Of a stretch of DNA of 64,000 nt, positions 7,983-16,631 are shown in pieces; the first letter of the stretch is position 1, and each line of letters begins with the position of its first letter. A program made the position numbers and the translations under genes. This DNA is from Luteitalea sp. (GTDB taxonomy: Bacteria > Acidobacteriota > Vicinamibacteria > Vicinamibacterales > Vicinamibacteraceae): contig WHTT01000029.1 in assembly GCA_009377605.1 (NCBI GenBank), positions 247 to 64,246 of the forward strand, read 5' to 3'. The notes under the pieces were generated by a model. That model was not told the DNA's origin and did no database searches. It worked only from the letters and a program-made list of their open reading frames with translations.

Positions 7983-9204
7983 AATTCGTCACTGTTCTGG
8001 GCACGAAGCGCTCGCGCACGCGGTCACGGGCGGCGCCGTAGTGCCCTTGGATCTCGGTAATGGAATCGCCGCCAAACTTCTCGAGGAACGCGTCGGCGAC
8101 GACTAGGGCAACCATCGCCTCGCCGACACAAGCTGCCGCGGGCACTGCGCAGACATCGCTTCGTTCCACGGTCGCGGGGGAGGTCTCCATGGTTTCGAGA
8201 TCAACCGACTGCAGCGGCTTCATGAGGGTCGAGATGGGCTTCATATAGGCGGTGACCCGAAGATCTTCTCCGTTTGTCACACCGCCCTCGAGGCCTCCGG
8301 CGCGATTGGTCGGCCGCACGACGCCCATGTCTCCGTGCGTGAGCCGCTGGGCGCTCGGCAGCAGGATCTCATCGTGCACTTGCGAGCCTGGACGAGCGGC
8401 GGCTGTCGCGCCGAGGCCTATGCCTACCCCTTTGATGGCTGGAATCGACATGACCGCCTGTGCGAGACGGCCGTCCAACTTGCGATCCCAGTGGACGTGA
8501 CTGCCGAGACCGGGCGGCAAGCCGCGGGCCACGACCTCGAACGCACCACCGAGCGTATCGCCCGCCTCGCGCGCGCGATCGATCGCAGCAATCATGAGCG
8601 CTTCCACCGAGCTATCAACGCACCGCAAGGGCGCCTCGGCTGGTATCGCGACGATCTGCTCGAACGTCACGGCCAGCGGGTCGGACAGCGCGGCGTCACC
8701 AATGGCGAAGACGTGACTTGCCAGGCGCACGTCGAAGCGTGCCAAGAGCTGTCTTGCCAAGGCGCCTGCCGCCACGCGTGCCGCCGTTTCCCGGGCGCTC
8801 GCGCGCTCGAGGACATCGCGAATATCGGAGCGGTCGTACTTGAGCGCACCGGCGAGATCCGCATGGCCCGGCCGCGGGCGCGTGACCGCCGCGCGGCGTG
8901 CGCCAGTGGCATCTGCCGGTGCCTCAGCCGCTGCATGCATCGTGACCTGCCAGTTTGGCCAATCCCGATTCCGGATCAGGAGCGCAACCGGACTGCCGAG
9001 TGTTTCGCCCTTCCGCACGCCCGACAGAATCTCTGCCTGGTCGCTCTCGATCGCCATCCGGCGCCCACGACCATACCCGCCCTGCCGCGCCCGCAGATCC
9101 CGCGTGATCCCATCGGGATCCACGCGCAAACCGGCCGGCAGGCCCTCGATGATCACGACCAGCGCTTGTCCGTGCGACTCACCAGCTGTGAGAAATCGCA
9201 GCAT
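7963..9204 (-). CDS. aroC: Chorismate synthase
   Basis: Last step of the shikimate pathway: EPSP to chorismate using reduced FMN. 413 residues with the family signatures GESHG near the N-terminus ([11 protein letters not shown]), [24 protein letters not shown], an Arg/Ala-rich [15 protein letters not shown] helix and the C-terminal ITNGE-like GGVTNGEDL. The reading frame is open far upstream but homology starts at the ATG complementary to 9202-9204. The final residues (VTSDE) are encoded by the GTGACGA inverted-repeat arm, so the C-terminal tail and the stop codon come from the repeat. The rest of the aromatic pathway lies 12 kb away on the other strand. Confidence 0.95.
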   Translation of the reverse strand: MLRFLTAGESHGQALVVIIEGLPAGLRVDPDGITRDLRARQGGYGRGRRMAIESDQAEILSGVRKGETLGSPVALLIRNRDWPNWQVTMHAAAEAPADATGARRAAVTRPRPGHADLAGALKYDRSDIRDVLERASARETAARVAAGALARQLLARFDVRLASHVFAIGDAALSDPLAVTFEQIVAIPAEAPLRCVDSSVEALMIAAIDRAREAGDTLGGAFEVVARGLPPGLGSHVHWDRKLDGRLAQAVMSIPAIKGVGIGLGATAAARPGSQVHDEILLPSAQRLTHGDMGVVRPTNRAGGLEGGVTNGEDLRVTAYMKPISTLMKPLQSVDLETMETSPATVERSDVCAVPAAACVGEAMVALVVADAFLEKFGGDSITEIQGHYGAARDRVRERFVPRTVTNSVTSDE

Positions 9205-9261
9205 TTCGAGGGAATTGTACACGAAGTTTTTGCAACATCTCGGCTCGTCGCGCGCACATGG

Positions 9262-12200
9262 ATGCTGAAACATCCCGTGATCTCGGCACCTCGCGACTCG
9301 TGGTCGCCCCGGAAGCGTTCTTGCACAGAGCGACGTGTGCCGCAGCTCCTTGCCGATCGTTTCGTCTGCGGACCGGGAGGTGAAGCGCTCGACCTCGCGA
9401 CCGGGCGGCGCGTCACTGTGTGTGCTCGCGTTGTCGTCGGCTCCAGGCGGGCAGCGTGGCGGGATCGGTGCGCCCGTCTCGCTCGACTGCGCCATCCTCA
9501 CCTCGTGCCGCTGGTGGATTGGGCCGAGTGTGGTCACGGCGATCGAGCATCGTGGCTCGAGTTCTACGCTGCCAGTGTTCCTGGACCAACAGACCCTACT
9601 GCGGCCGGCGTACACGCCCTCGCCAGCGCGTACGGGACACTTCACGGGTTGAAGCTCGCGGCTGGTGTATCTCCGTGGGGGCGCATCAGAACGTGGAACG
9701 GGCGTCTCGCCATGCTGCCAGACGAGATCACCGGTCTCGAGCTGGAAGAGCACGGAAACCGACGGGTAGAGATGGCCGAGCTCGAGGCGGCAACGCGGCT
9801 CGCGCACCTTCGAGCCGCTCCGTTGTGCGTGGGGCTACGGCTACAGATCGATCCACTCGTCGAAGGACTGGGCGAGACGCTGGACGCGTGGTCCGATCGG
9901 AAGCTCTGTGCCGTGGCACTCGAGGCGCCTCGCGGTGCGGGTCTCACCACCCTCCTCGCGCTCGTGGCCTCGGAAGCAAGACGACGTGGGTTTGTGCCGG
10001 TGTGCCCGTCAACGGCGCCGCTCGTCGAGACGCTCCCGGAGCTTCGAGGACGAACGCTGGTCCTGCTTGTCGATCCCTCGGCTACGCTCGGGACGAGCCC
10101 CTCGACCGCGCTCGGGACAGGCCCCTCGAGCAGCTCGCGCTCGCAAACACCACTGTTTCCCGGGCCGCTCGTGGCACGCTGGACCCGCGCAGGTCGTGCG
10201 GTCGCGTTGGTGACGGGACTCTGGAGCACCCGATCGACGCAACGGAGCCTTCGCCTGGCTGGCTGGTGTGGACGCGAGCTCGTCGGTGCTGTGGCTTGGC
10301 CGGCGCCAACGGTGCCAGGACAGATGCGCTTGGCCGTGGAGCAGGCCGCCCACCGTGCGACGGGCATCCCCGGACTCTTGATCAACGCCTTGCACACGGC
10401 CGGCTATTGGTGTGGGAGCGAAACGATGGAGACCTATGCACCTGCACGGCGCCACACACTGTTGGCTGCCGAGGACGCACGAGATTACGCTCCCGCACCA
10501 GAACCACCACCACCACGCGCGGGCGACTCGACGCCGCCGACCAAGGGTCGCTCGACACCCGTGGCTGCCGTCGATCGCCTGTCGGCGCGGGCGCGAGGGC
10601 AGATCGACCGCGCACGGGCGCTCTCGGCGCGAGGTCGCCGCACGCAGGCGATCGCGTTGCTCCGCGTCGCCCTTGGAACGCTGCGCCGCCGCGGTGCGGG
10701 CCTTGCTGTGGCGGACGCGGCGATGGCGCTTGGTGAGGCATTGGTCCGCCAAGGCAGCACCGAACGTGCGGTGACGCATTTTCGCGAAGCGGCCGACCTC
10801 TTTGCGGTGGAGCACTGCCTAGACCGCGCGAACGACGCAACGCGCGCCATGGGTGCAACCGAGACCGACGCCGGACGATTCGAGGTGGCCGAGCGTCTCT
10901 TGCGGGCGACAGAGCTCGATGCGGCCGGCCGGGGAGACGATCGGCGCTATGCGCTGGCACGCGTTGAATTGATGCGCTGCGCGTTTTGGCAGGCGCGGTT
11001 CACGCAGGTCGAAGAGCTCGCCGGCGCGCTTGCCACTGCCGCTGAGCCGGTTCGGACACGAGCGCTCGTGTACGAGGCGCTCGCCCTGATTGCACAGCAG
11101 CGGATTGTGCAGGCGGGGCAGGTCTTACGTGGCACGGCCGGCGCCGGCAGGCCTTTTGGACACGAGCCGGCAGAGCACGGTGCTGACCGCGTGGGGGAGT
11201 CAACGGCCCGATGGCAGGAATCGGATGGTCCATCGACCATGCGGCTCGAGACCGTCGAGTGGCACACGGCCCACGCCGTGCTCCAAACGCGCGTCAGCAA
11301 TCGCGATGCGGCGTTCGAGCACGTGCGTGCGGGTCTTGCCGCCGCCCGGGCAGCCGCACTTCCGCTCGCTGCGCTGACCTGTCGGGCAATGGCCTTGCGT
11401 GTTGCGGGTGCACTGGATGCACGCGCCGAAGCCAGGCGCGCGGCCAGAAGGCTGGCCCGAGCGCGTCGACTCCAGCTCCCTCCACTTGTGAGGGCCTGTG
11501 TCGACTATGCGCTTGCCTGCCATGGACCGGGTCAAGCCGCCTGCGGTGAGTCGCGGCGACGCGCGTGGGGTGAGCGAGCGGGAAGCCGCCCGAACGCCGC
11601 ACCACCCCGATCGTCGATCGTCATGGCGGTCAGCCGCGTACTCGACCCGCTCTTCGAGGGCTCCCCCGAAGAGCGGACGATGGCCGTGGCGCTCTCGGAC
11701 GTGTTGCGTGTCTGCGAGGACGCCAGTGACGAAGCCATGGGGCTCGATGCCATTTGCCGGTCACTCCGTCGTGAGCTCGATGCCTCAGCGGTCTTCATTG
11801 TCGGACGAGAGCCGCCCTCGGGCGCGATGGTCGGCGTCGGGCGACCTGGAAGGGCCGCGCTCGACACGTGCCGAAGCACGCTCGACGCGGGAGTCGCGCA
11901 GGGCTTGTCGGAAACCGCGTCCGGCCTGGTGGGCGCCGTTCCCGTGCGGACACATGGCGCCACGGTCGGCGCCCTCGGTGCCTGCTGGTCGTTGGGGGCG
12001 ACGCCCGACGGGCGCCGCGTTCTCGCGCTCCTGGCATCGGCGGCGGCCGCGAGCGCATCGCTGGTCTGGCTGTTGGTCGATCGGCAGGCGAGGCTGCCGG
12101 CCGTGCCGGAGAAAGGCGAGCAGTATGGGCTGCTCGGCGCGAGCCCTGCCATGGCGGAGCTACGTCACGCGGTGGCGCGCGCGGCGGCCGCTCCGTTTCC

Positions 12201-13047
12201 GGTGCTCGTTGAGGGAGAGAGCGGCAGCGGCAAGGAGCTCGTCGCGAGAGCCATCCATGCCGGAAGCCCCCGGCGGCTCCGTCGCTTTTGTCCGCTCAAC
12301 TGTGCGGCGCTGCCGGACGAGCTGCTCGACGCGGAGCTCTTTGGTCACACGCGCGGCGCCTTCACCGGCGCCCTCTCCGACCGTGCTGGCCTCTTCGAAG
12401 ACGCCGACGGAGGCTCGCTCTTCCTGGACGAAGTTGGTGAGCTCTCGCCACGCGGTCAGGCCAAGCTGCTGCGCACGATTCAGGAGGGTGAGGTGCGCCG
12501 CATCGGGGAGACGCTGCCGCGCCGCGTGGACGTCCGGATTGTGGCGGCATCGAATCGCTCACTGCAATCCACGGCCGATGAAGGCCGCTTCCGGCGCGAC
12601 CTCTTGTATCGGCTCGATGTCGTGCACATTGTGGCGCCGCCACTGCGAGAGCGCTCCGAAGATATCGCGGTGCTCGCGGCGCATTACTGGAGCCAGACCA
12701 CCCAGCGTGTTGGGAGCGCGGCGAGGCTGTTGCCTGCGACGGTGGCTGCGCTGGCGCGCTACGACTGGCCGGGCAACGTCCGCGAGCTTCAAAACGTTCT
12801 TGCGGCCCTCGCGGTCCGTGCGCCGTCACGCGGCCAGGTCGGGCCACGCCTTCTCCCCGACGCCATTGCCGCGCAGGCGGGAGCGGCGCACGCCGCGACG
12901 CTGGACGAGGCCCGACGCGCCTTCGAGGCGCGGTACGTGCGCGCAGCGCTTGCACGCACGGCCGGGTGCCGCGCCCGTGCCGCTCGCGAGCTTGGCTTGA
13001 CACGGCAGGGGCTTCAAAAGCTGATCGCGCGGCTGGGCATTGGGTAG
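9262..13047 (+). CDS. Giant sigma-54-dependent transcriptional activator
   Basis: About 1261 residues with several modules in order. Residues about 27-165 resemble a degenerate Ser/Thr-kinase N-lobe ([12 protein letters not shown]) without visible catalytic motifs. A degenerate P-loop (APRGAGLTT, about 228) and a Walker-B-like LVLLVDPS follow. About 440-750 is a TPR-type helical array and about 806-930 a GAF-like domain. The sigma-54 AAA+ module has Walker A GESGSGKE near 985, the sigma-54 contact loop GAFTGA near 1032, Walker [10 protein letters not shown] and [11 protein letters not shown] Fis-type helix-turn-helix closes the protein ([17 protein letters not shown]). It should activate sigma-54 promoters in response to an unknown signal. 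The ATG at 9262 is the first start clear of divergent aroC; a downstream GTG is possible. The stop TAG lies in the first unit of a tandem repeat. Confidence 0.88.
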   Translation: MLKHPVISAPRDSWSPRKRSCTERRVPQLLADRFVCGPGGEALDLATGRRVTVCARVVVGSRRAAWRDRCARLARLRHPHLVPLVDWAECGHGDRASWLEFYAASVPGPTDPTAAGVHALASAYGTLHGLKLAAGVSPWGRIRTWNGRLAMLPDEITGLELEEHGNRRVEMAELEAATRLAHLRAAPLCVGLRLQIDPLVEGLGETLDAWSDRKLCAVALEAPRGAGLTTLLALVASEARRRGFVPVCPSTAPLVETLPELRGRTLVLLVDPSATLGTSPSTALGTGPSSSSRSQTPLFPGPLVARWTRAGRAVALVTGLWSTRSTQRSLRLAGWCGRELVGAVAWPAPTVPGQMRLAVEQAAHRATGIPGLLINALHTAGYWCGSETMETYAPARRHTLLAAEDARDYAPAPEPPPPRAGDSTPPTKGRSTPVAAVDRLSARARGQIDRARALSARGRRTQAIALLRVALGTLRRRGAGLAVADAAMALGEALVRQGSTERAVTHFREAADLFAVEHCLDRANDATRAMGATETDAGRFEVAERLLRATELDAAGRGDDRRYALARVELMRCAFWQARFTQVEELAGALATAAEPVRTRALVYEALALIAQQRIVQAGQVLRGTAGAGRPFGHEPAEHGADRVGESTARWQESDGPSTMRLETVEWHTAHAVLQTRVSNRDAAFEHVRAGLAAARAAALPLAALTCRAMALRVAGALDARAEARRAARRLARARRLQLPPLVRACVDYALACHGPGQAACGESRRRAWGERAGSRPNAAPPRSSIVMAVSRVLDPLFEGSPEERTMAVALSDVLRVCEDASDEAMGLDAICRSLRRELDASAVFIVGREPPSGAMVGVGRPGRAALDTCRSTLDAGVAQGLSETASGLVGAVPVRTHGATVGALGACWSLGATPDGRRVLALLASAAAASASLVWLLVDRQARLPAVPEKGEQYGLLGASPAMAELRHAVARAAAAPFPVLVEGESGSGKELVARAIHAGSPRRLRRFCPLNCAALPDELLDAELFGHTRGAFTGALSDRAGLFEDADGGSLFLDEVGELSPRGQAKLLRTIQEGEVRRIGETLPRRVDVRIVAASNRSLQSTADEGRFRRDLLYRLDVVHIVAPPLRERSEDIAVLAAHYWSQTTQRVGSAARLLPATVAALARYDWPGNVRELQNVLAALAVRAPSRGQVGPRLLPDAIAAQAGAAHAATLDEARRAFEARYVRAALARTAGCRARAARELGLTRQGLQKLIARLGIG
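10075..10130 (+). repeat. Intragenic CCCTCG...CGCTCGGGAC repeat, two to three copies
   Basis: Inside the sigma-54 activator, 10075-10094 and 10099-10118 are 17/20 identical, and a third partial copy follows. Each begins CCCTCG and ends GCTCGGGAC. The segment encodes a low-complexity Ser/Thr/Gly/Pro linker that splits the protein just after the Walker-B-like strand. On the other strand it would read as SAVEG-type peptides. This looks like a dispersed palindromic repeat captured in frame by the gene. Confidence 0.6.
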
Positions 13048-13630
13048 GGGTCTAGGGGTCTAGGGGTCTAGGGGTCTAGGGGTCTAGGGGTCTAGGGATC
13101 TAGGGACCTAGGGATCTAGGGCACAGGGTGGCACGGGGCCGGGGAGGCGCGATATGCAGAGAGCGGCCATTCGCACGTTCAAGGATCTCGTCGTCTGGCA
13201 AAAGGCATTCCGTTTGGCGGTAGACGTGCACCAACTGACGAAGGACTTTCCGGCCGAGGAAAAATATGGCCTCAGCGCGGAGCTGCGCAAGACCGCCCGC
13301 TCGGTCACTTACAACATCGCAGAGGGACACAGGCGCGGCACCACGCCTGAGTACCTGCGCTTCCTCCGAATCGCCGCCGGCTCTGTTGCAGAATTGGAAA
13401 CACAGGTGCTCCTGGCTCGAGCACTTCGCTACTTCTCCGAGGATCAGGCAATACGTATGCTTGCTCTCCACGGCGATATCGAGCGAATGCTAGCCGCTCT
13501 GATAAACAAGCTGCGCGCCAAGCAAGCGCGATCGGTTGGATGCCGGCCTATTTAGACGACTCCTCCTTCGCCCTGCCCCTGGCCCCCCCTAGATCCCTAG
13601 GTCCCTAGATCCCTAGATCCCTAGGTCCCT
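13045..13630. repeat. TAGGGNNC tandem array and 31-bp perfect inverted repeat flanking an S23-like gene
   Basis: Nine tandem TAGGGGTC/TAGGGATC/TAGGGACC units run from 13045 to about 13121. Their last 31 bp (13091-13121) are exactly the reverse complement of 13587-13617, after which further CCCTAGRT units continue to about 13630. The 465-nt interior contains the four-helix-bundle gene 13154-13555. A transcript of the region would form one long stem closing over that gene. The left array starts at the stop codon of the sigma-54 activator (TAG 13045-13047) and the right side ends 8 bp from the stop of the TPR gene. Confidence 0.88.
13154..13555 (+). CDS. Four-helix-bundle protein (S23/IVS-encoded family)
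   Basis: 133 residues, all helical in appearance, with the family signature FKDLVVWQKAFRLAVDVHQLTKDFP at the N-terminus and LRKTARSVTYNIAEGHRRGTTPEYLRFLRIAAGSVAELETQ in the middle. Relatives are encoded inside intervening sequences of 23S rRNA in Leptospira and others (S23 protein), and the Avd accessory protein of diversity-generating retroelements shares the fold. Neither 23S rRNA nor reverse transcriptase is present here. The protein is basic and may bind nucleic acid, but its molecular role is unknown. The whole gene sits in the loop of a perfect 31-bp inverted repeat, which recalls the IVS stem. Confidence 0.85.
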   Translation: MQRAAIRTFKDLVVWQKAFRLAVDVHQLTKDFPAEEKYGLSAELRKTARSVTYNIAEGHRRGTTPEYLRFLRIAAGSVAELETQVLLARALRYFSEDQAIRMLALHGDIERMLAALINKLRAKQARSVGCRPI

Positions 13631-13637
13631 TGCCCCT

Positions 13638-15041
13638 TTACTCCTGCATCCGCGATGCCAGGCGGCGCAGCGCGGCGTCCTCCGGCTCCTTGGCAAGTGC
13701 CGCATACAGCATGCGCACTGCTTCATCTCGATGGCCGGCGGCCCAGTGAGCCTCGACCGCGCGCGCGACCAGTGACATGTCGTTAGGGCGAAGATGACGT
13801 GCCTCATCGAGCCACGCGGCTGCCGCTTCGTGATCCGATAGTCGCGTGGAGAGGTCGGCAAGGTGTGCGGCGCGCGCGGCGCGACCGTCGGGCCGCGTTG
13901 TCGGATCGAGCGCCTGCGCGCGTTCGAGTGCGGTTCGGGCAAGCGACCAGTCGCTGAGCTGTTCCGCAGCGCGGCCCAGGTCATCGAAGGCCGTCACGCT
14001 GGCGGGTGGCGTGGCGACCGCTCGCTGGAGGACTTCGACCGCCTGACGCGGGTTGTCGCCAAGGAGCCAGGCGCGCCCGAGCGCCGCCAGCGTGTCGCTC
14101 GTTTCTCGTCCTGTGCGGCGTTCGTCCGCTTCAGCGCGCTCGAGCCAGGCGAGCGCCTGCGTGCGCGCTCGTCCGTCCTCCGTGGCCGCTGCCTTTTCGA
14201 GCCAGGCGCTGCCTAGCGTTGTCATCACCTTCGTGTCGCGCGGGAATCGAGTGGACGCCTTGTCGAGGACCTCGATGGCTTGGTCGATCCGTCCAAGCCG
14301 TGTCAGCGCTCGGCCGAGCTCGACGGCATACTCTGGTTGCTGGGTCTGCTCCGCCAGCTGTTCGAGCTGGGTGACCTCCTCACCACCGCGTCCCAGCTGC
14401 CTGGCCGTGAGCGCAAGCTGGGCCCTGGCCTCTACGAGGCTCGCATCGCCTGCCAACGCCCGCCGAAATGCCTCAGAGCCTTCACGGAGTCTCTTTTGGT
14501 CGACCAAACAGAGGCCACGCAAGTAATGCGCTTCGGCCAGTCGTGGATCGAGCCTCGAGGCGCGTTGGGCGAGCTCGAGCGCGTCCGCGAGTCGGCCTGC
14601 TTGATACGTCGCCAGCGCGAGCTTGTATGTCATCGCTGGCGCACCCGCGTCGAGCTCGAGGCCCGTGCGGTAGTACTCCGCGGCGCGCTCATGGGAGCCC
14701 AGCTTCGTGCTGATGTCCCCGAGGCGCTCCAAGGGACGGACGGCGCCGCGATCCAGGCGTGCGGCTTCCCGAAAGTCGCGCAGCGCCGACGGAAAGCCCT
14801 GTGGGCCACCGAGCAAGTAGGCTTCGCCCCGCCGCAGGTATGCCACCATCGAGCTCCGTTTCAGCGCGATGGCGCCGCTCAGCGCCTCGATGGCCACGGC
14901 CGCGTCATGGTGGCGGAGCGCATTGGTGCCGCGAGCGAGCAGCCCCTGGTACGTACGCTCCCGCTGGATCGCGGTCGCAGCCAAGACCGCCGCGAAGCCC
15001 ACGGCGAGCAGGACGACGGTCAGGATGGAGCGGCGAGTCAT
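13638..15041 (-). CDS. Membrane-anchored TPR protein
   Basis: 467 residues: an N-terminal signal anchor (about 6-25, ILTVVLLAVGFAAVLAATA) followed by many tetratricopeptide repeats across the rest of the chain (for example AAEYYRTGLELDAGAPAMTYKLALATYQAGRLADALELAQRASRLDPRLAEAHYLRGLC). TPRs make protein-protein contacts; no enzymatic domain is seen. The start is the ATG complementary to 15039-15041, divergent from the ECF sigma factor across a 121-bp gap holding two palindromes. The stop abuts the CCCTAG repeat tract. Function unknown; a periplasmic scaffold is plausible. Confidence 0.8.
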   Translation of the reverse strand: MTRRSILTVVLLAVGFAAVLAATAIQRERTYQGLLARGTNALRHHDAAVAIEALSGAIALKRSSMVAYLRRGEAYLLGGPQGFPSALRDFREAARLDRGAVRPLERLGDISTKLGSHERAAEYYRTGLELDAGAPAMTYKLALATYQAGRLADALELAQRASRLDPRLAEAHYLRGLCLVDQKRLREGSEAFRRALAGDASLVEARAQLALTARQLGRGGEEVTQLEQLAEQTQQPEYAVELGRALTRLGRIDQAIEVLDKASTRFPRDTKVMTTLGSAWLEKAAATEDGRARTQALAWLERAEADERRTGRETSDTLAALGRAWLLGDNPRQAVEVLQRAVATPPASVTAFDDLGRAAEQLSDWSLARTALERAQALDPTTRPDGRAARAAHLADLSTRLSDHEAAAAWLDEARHLRPNDMSLVARAVEAHWAAGHRDEAVRMLYAALAKEPEDAALRRLASRMQE

Positions 15042-15052
15042 TGGGCCCGAGA

Positions 15053-15075
15053 CGGACGCCTCGGTGAGGCGTCCG
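15053..15075. repeat. Form-B palindrome (single)
   Basis: Ten-bp perfect arms (CGGACGCCTC / GAGGCGTCCG) around GGT, just upstream of the TPR gene start. Same family as the GCCTC/GAGGC palindromes at 16603, 32611, 37559, 47859 and 58147, but here without a form-A partner. Confidence 0.75.
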
Positions 15076-15095
15076 CACCAAACTACCTGTACAGG

Positions 15096-15127
15096 AACCT
15101 TTTAGGACACACCGGTGTCTAAAGGTT
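15096..15127. promoter_or_regulatory. Imperfect palindrome between divergent genes
   Basis: The stretch has an exact 10-bp core palindrome ACACCGGTGT (15109-15118), and its flanks AACCTTT and AAAGGTT are also complementary, with small bulges. It lies in the gap between the TPR gene and the ECF sigma gene. It could be an operator for one or both, or a hairpin; nothing in the sequence decides this. Confidence 0.35.
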
Positions 15128-15162
15128 TACAAGAGCATATCTTCAGCTGCTATTGTAGAAGG

Positions 15163-15789
15163 ATGGAGCGTCGAATGGCCGAGGGGCTCTCGGTCAAGCC
15201 AGTTGGCTTGGAGTGGGCGAGCAGCGGCGAAGTCGAAGCCGAGCTCGTAGCGCGGTGTCGGGCAGGGGACGAGCAGGCCTGCACGGCCCTCGTCGAGGCT
15301 CACCAGCGCATGGTGTACCAGCTTGCACTGCACCTGCTGGGGGAGCATGACGAAGCGCTGGACCTCTCGCAGGAAGTCTTCCTGCGCGTCTTCCGGACAT
15401 TGCCCTCGTTCCGGGGCCACGCCTCGCTGCGCACCTGGATCTACCGCATTGTCATCAACCAGGCGCGCAATCGGCAGCGCTGGTGGCGCCGACGGAAGCA
15501 ACGCGAGCAAGTGTCGCTCGACGACAATTTGCACCGCCTCCGTGAGGTGCCCGATCCGGACCGGGGCGACGATCCGGAGGCGACGGTGGAGCGGAAGGAA
15601 GTCGTCGAGTTCGTGTGGCGCGCGCTGGACCGGCTGCCCTTCGATCAGCGGACGGCGATTGTGTTGCGCGAGATCGATGGTCTGAGCTACGACGAGATTG
15701 CCTATTCGCTGGGGGTTGCGGTCGGGACCGTCAAGTCGCGGTTGGCCCGAGCGCGCCACCAGTTGCGAGAAGAACTGAGGGTCGCATGA
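15163..15789 (+). CDS. ECF-type RNA polymerase sigma factor
   Basis: About 208 residues with only sigma regions 2 and 4. Region 2 has DEALDLSQEVFLRVFRTLPSFRGHASLRTWIYRIVINQARNRQR (RpoE-like core-binding and -10 recognition). Region 4 has LPFDQRTAIVLREIDGLSYDEIAYSLGVAVGTVKSRLARARHQLREEL with a clear helix-turn-helix. ATGs at 15163 and 15175 are both possible; the purine-rich AAGGATGGAG favours 15175 as ribosome-binding context. Its stop overlaps the anti-sigma start (ATGA), the usual coupled pair. Confidence 0.93.
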   Translation: MERRMAEGLSVKPVGLEWASSGEVEAELVARCRAGDEQACTALVEAHQRMVYQLALHLLGEHDEALDLSQEVFLRVFRTLPSFRGHASLRTWIYRIVINQARNRQRWWRRRKQREQVSLDDNLHRLREVPDPDRGDDPEATVERKEVVEFVWRALDRLPFDQRTAIVLREIDGLSYDEIAYSLGVAVGTVKSRLARARHQLREELRVA

Positions 15790-16556
15790 ACGCGTTGTCC
15801 TGTGCGGACGTTGGCGAGCGGCTATCGGCCTTCCGCGACGGCGCGATGCCGATCGACGAGCAGCGAGCCGTGCGCGCGCATCTCTCCTCCTGCCCGGCGT
15901 GTGCCGGCGAGGTGGCGGCGTTCGACTCGGTCGGCACGCTCCTGCGCGCCTCCGTGCGCGCGCGGACGTCCGAACAGCAGGACGATCTGGCCAATCTTCC
16001 CATCCGTGTCGTGAGTCAGATTTCCGCCGAGCGCAACATGGCGTGGCCGAATCGGATGGGCCGGTTGTTCGAGGACTGGCACCTCGTGTGGGCCGGTCTC
16101 AGCGGGACGACCAGCGCCGCGCTGTGCTTATTGCTGGTCGCCCTTCTGTCGGCGGCCCTCTCGCCAGGGACGGACCGCAACCCGGTGTCGATTCGAGACG
16201 CAGAAGTGCTGCCGCAAGTGCTGGCGGGGTCGAGCACGGTCATGCCGGCGGCGCTCGTCTCGAGCGCGGTACAGGCGGGCGAGCTCGAGCTCGCCCTCTC
16301 CGGCGTGGTCACGCGCGAGGGACGACTCGCGAACCCGGAGCTGGTCAATGCGAGCTTCAGCGAAGAAGTCGCGCGGCTCATGATTCGTCAGCTGGCAGAG
16401 ACGCGCTTCGAGCCGGCGAGCCACAACGGTTCCCCCGTGGCCGTTCGCGTGGTGTGGCTGTTCTCGCGCACGACCGTGCGACCTCCGGCTCCCGCTGATA
16501 TCGGCAAGCCAGGCGCGAGCTTGGCGCCGCCTCTACACGACAACACCGCCGCCTGA
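15786..16556 (+). CDS. Zinc-finger anti-sigma factor with TonB-like C-terminal domain
   Basis: 256 residues. The N-terminal ZAS-type zinc site is His32-x3-Cys36-x2-Cys39 (AHLSSCPAC). One transmembrane helix spans about 103-125. The periplasmic part (about 165-235) resembles a TonB C-terminal domain (SGVVTREGRLANPELVNASFSEEVARLMIRQLAETRFEPASHNGSPVAVRVVWLF). The cytoplasmic part should hold the ECF sigma factor encoded immediately upstream (4-bp overlap) and the outer part could sense a periplasmic partner. The exact signal is unknown. The reading frame is open upstream but this ATG marks the start of homology. Confidence 0.85.
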   Translation: MNALSCADVGERLSAFRDGAMPIDEQRAVRAHLSSCPACAGEVAAFDSVGTLLRASVRARTSEQQDDLANLPIRVVSQISAERNMAWPNRMGRLFEDWHLVWAGLSGTTSAALCLLLVALLSAALSPGTDRNPVSIRDAEVLPQVLAGSSTVMPAALVSSAVQAGELELALSGVVTREGRLANPELVNASFSEEVARLMIRQLAETRFEPASHNGSPVAVRVVWLFSRTTVRPPAPADIGKPGASLAPPLHDNTAA

Positions 16557-16562
16557 GGGTAG

Positions 16563-16631
16563 GGCGCGTTCGTCGAATGCGCCGTCGAGATGTCTGGGTG
16601 AGGTAGGGCCGCCTCGGCGAGGCGGCCCTAC
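16563..16631. repeat. Form A (decayed) and form B palindrome pair
   Basis: 16563-16583 is a form-A palindrome (GGCGCGTTC-GTC-GAATGCGCC) with one arm mismatch. 16603-16631 is a perfect 13-bp-arm form B around GGC. The pair lies between the convergent anti-sigma and propeller genes, and the propeller stop (complement 16628-16630) falls in the last base pairs of form B. Probably acts as a bidirectional terminator. Confidence 0.8.

Noticed and set aside
8335-9261. Upstream extension of the sigma-54 activator by about 309 codons
   Set aside because: This part is antisense to aroC, whose homology covers it completely; the activator begins after the aroC start.
13045-13121. CRISPR-like array at the TAGGGGTC repeat
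   Set aside because: The units are 8 bp and directly adjacent, with no spacers and no cas genes.
13154-13555. Diversity-generating retroelement accessory gene (Avd)
   Set aside because: The protein fold is shared, but no reverse transcriptase, template repeat or variable target gene is present nearby.
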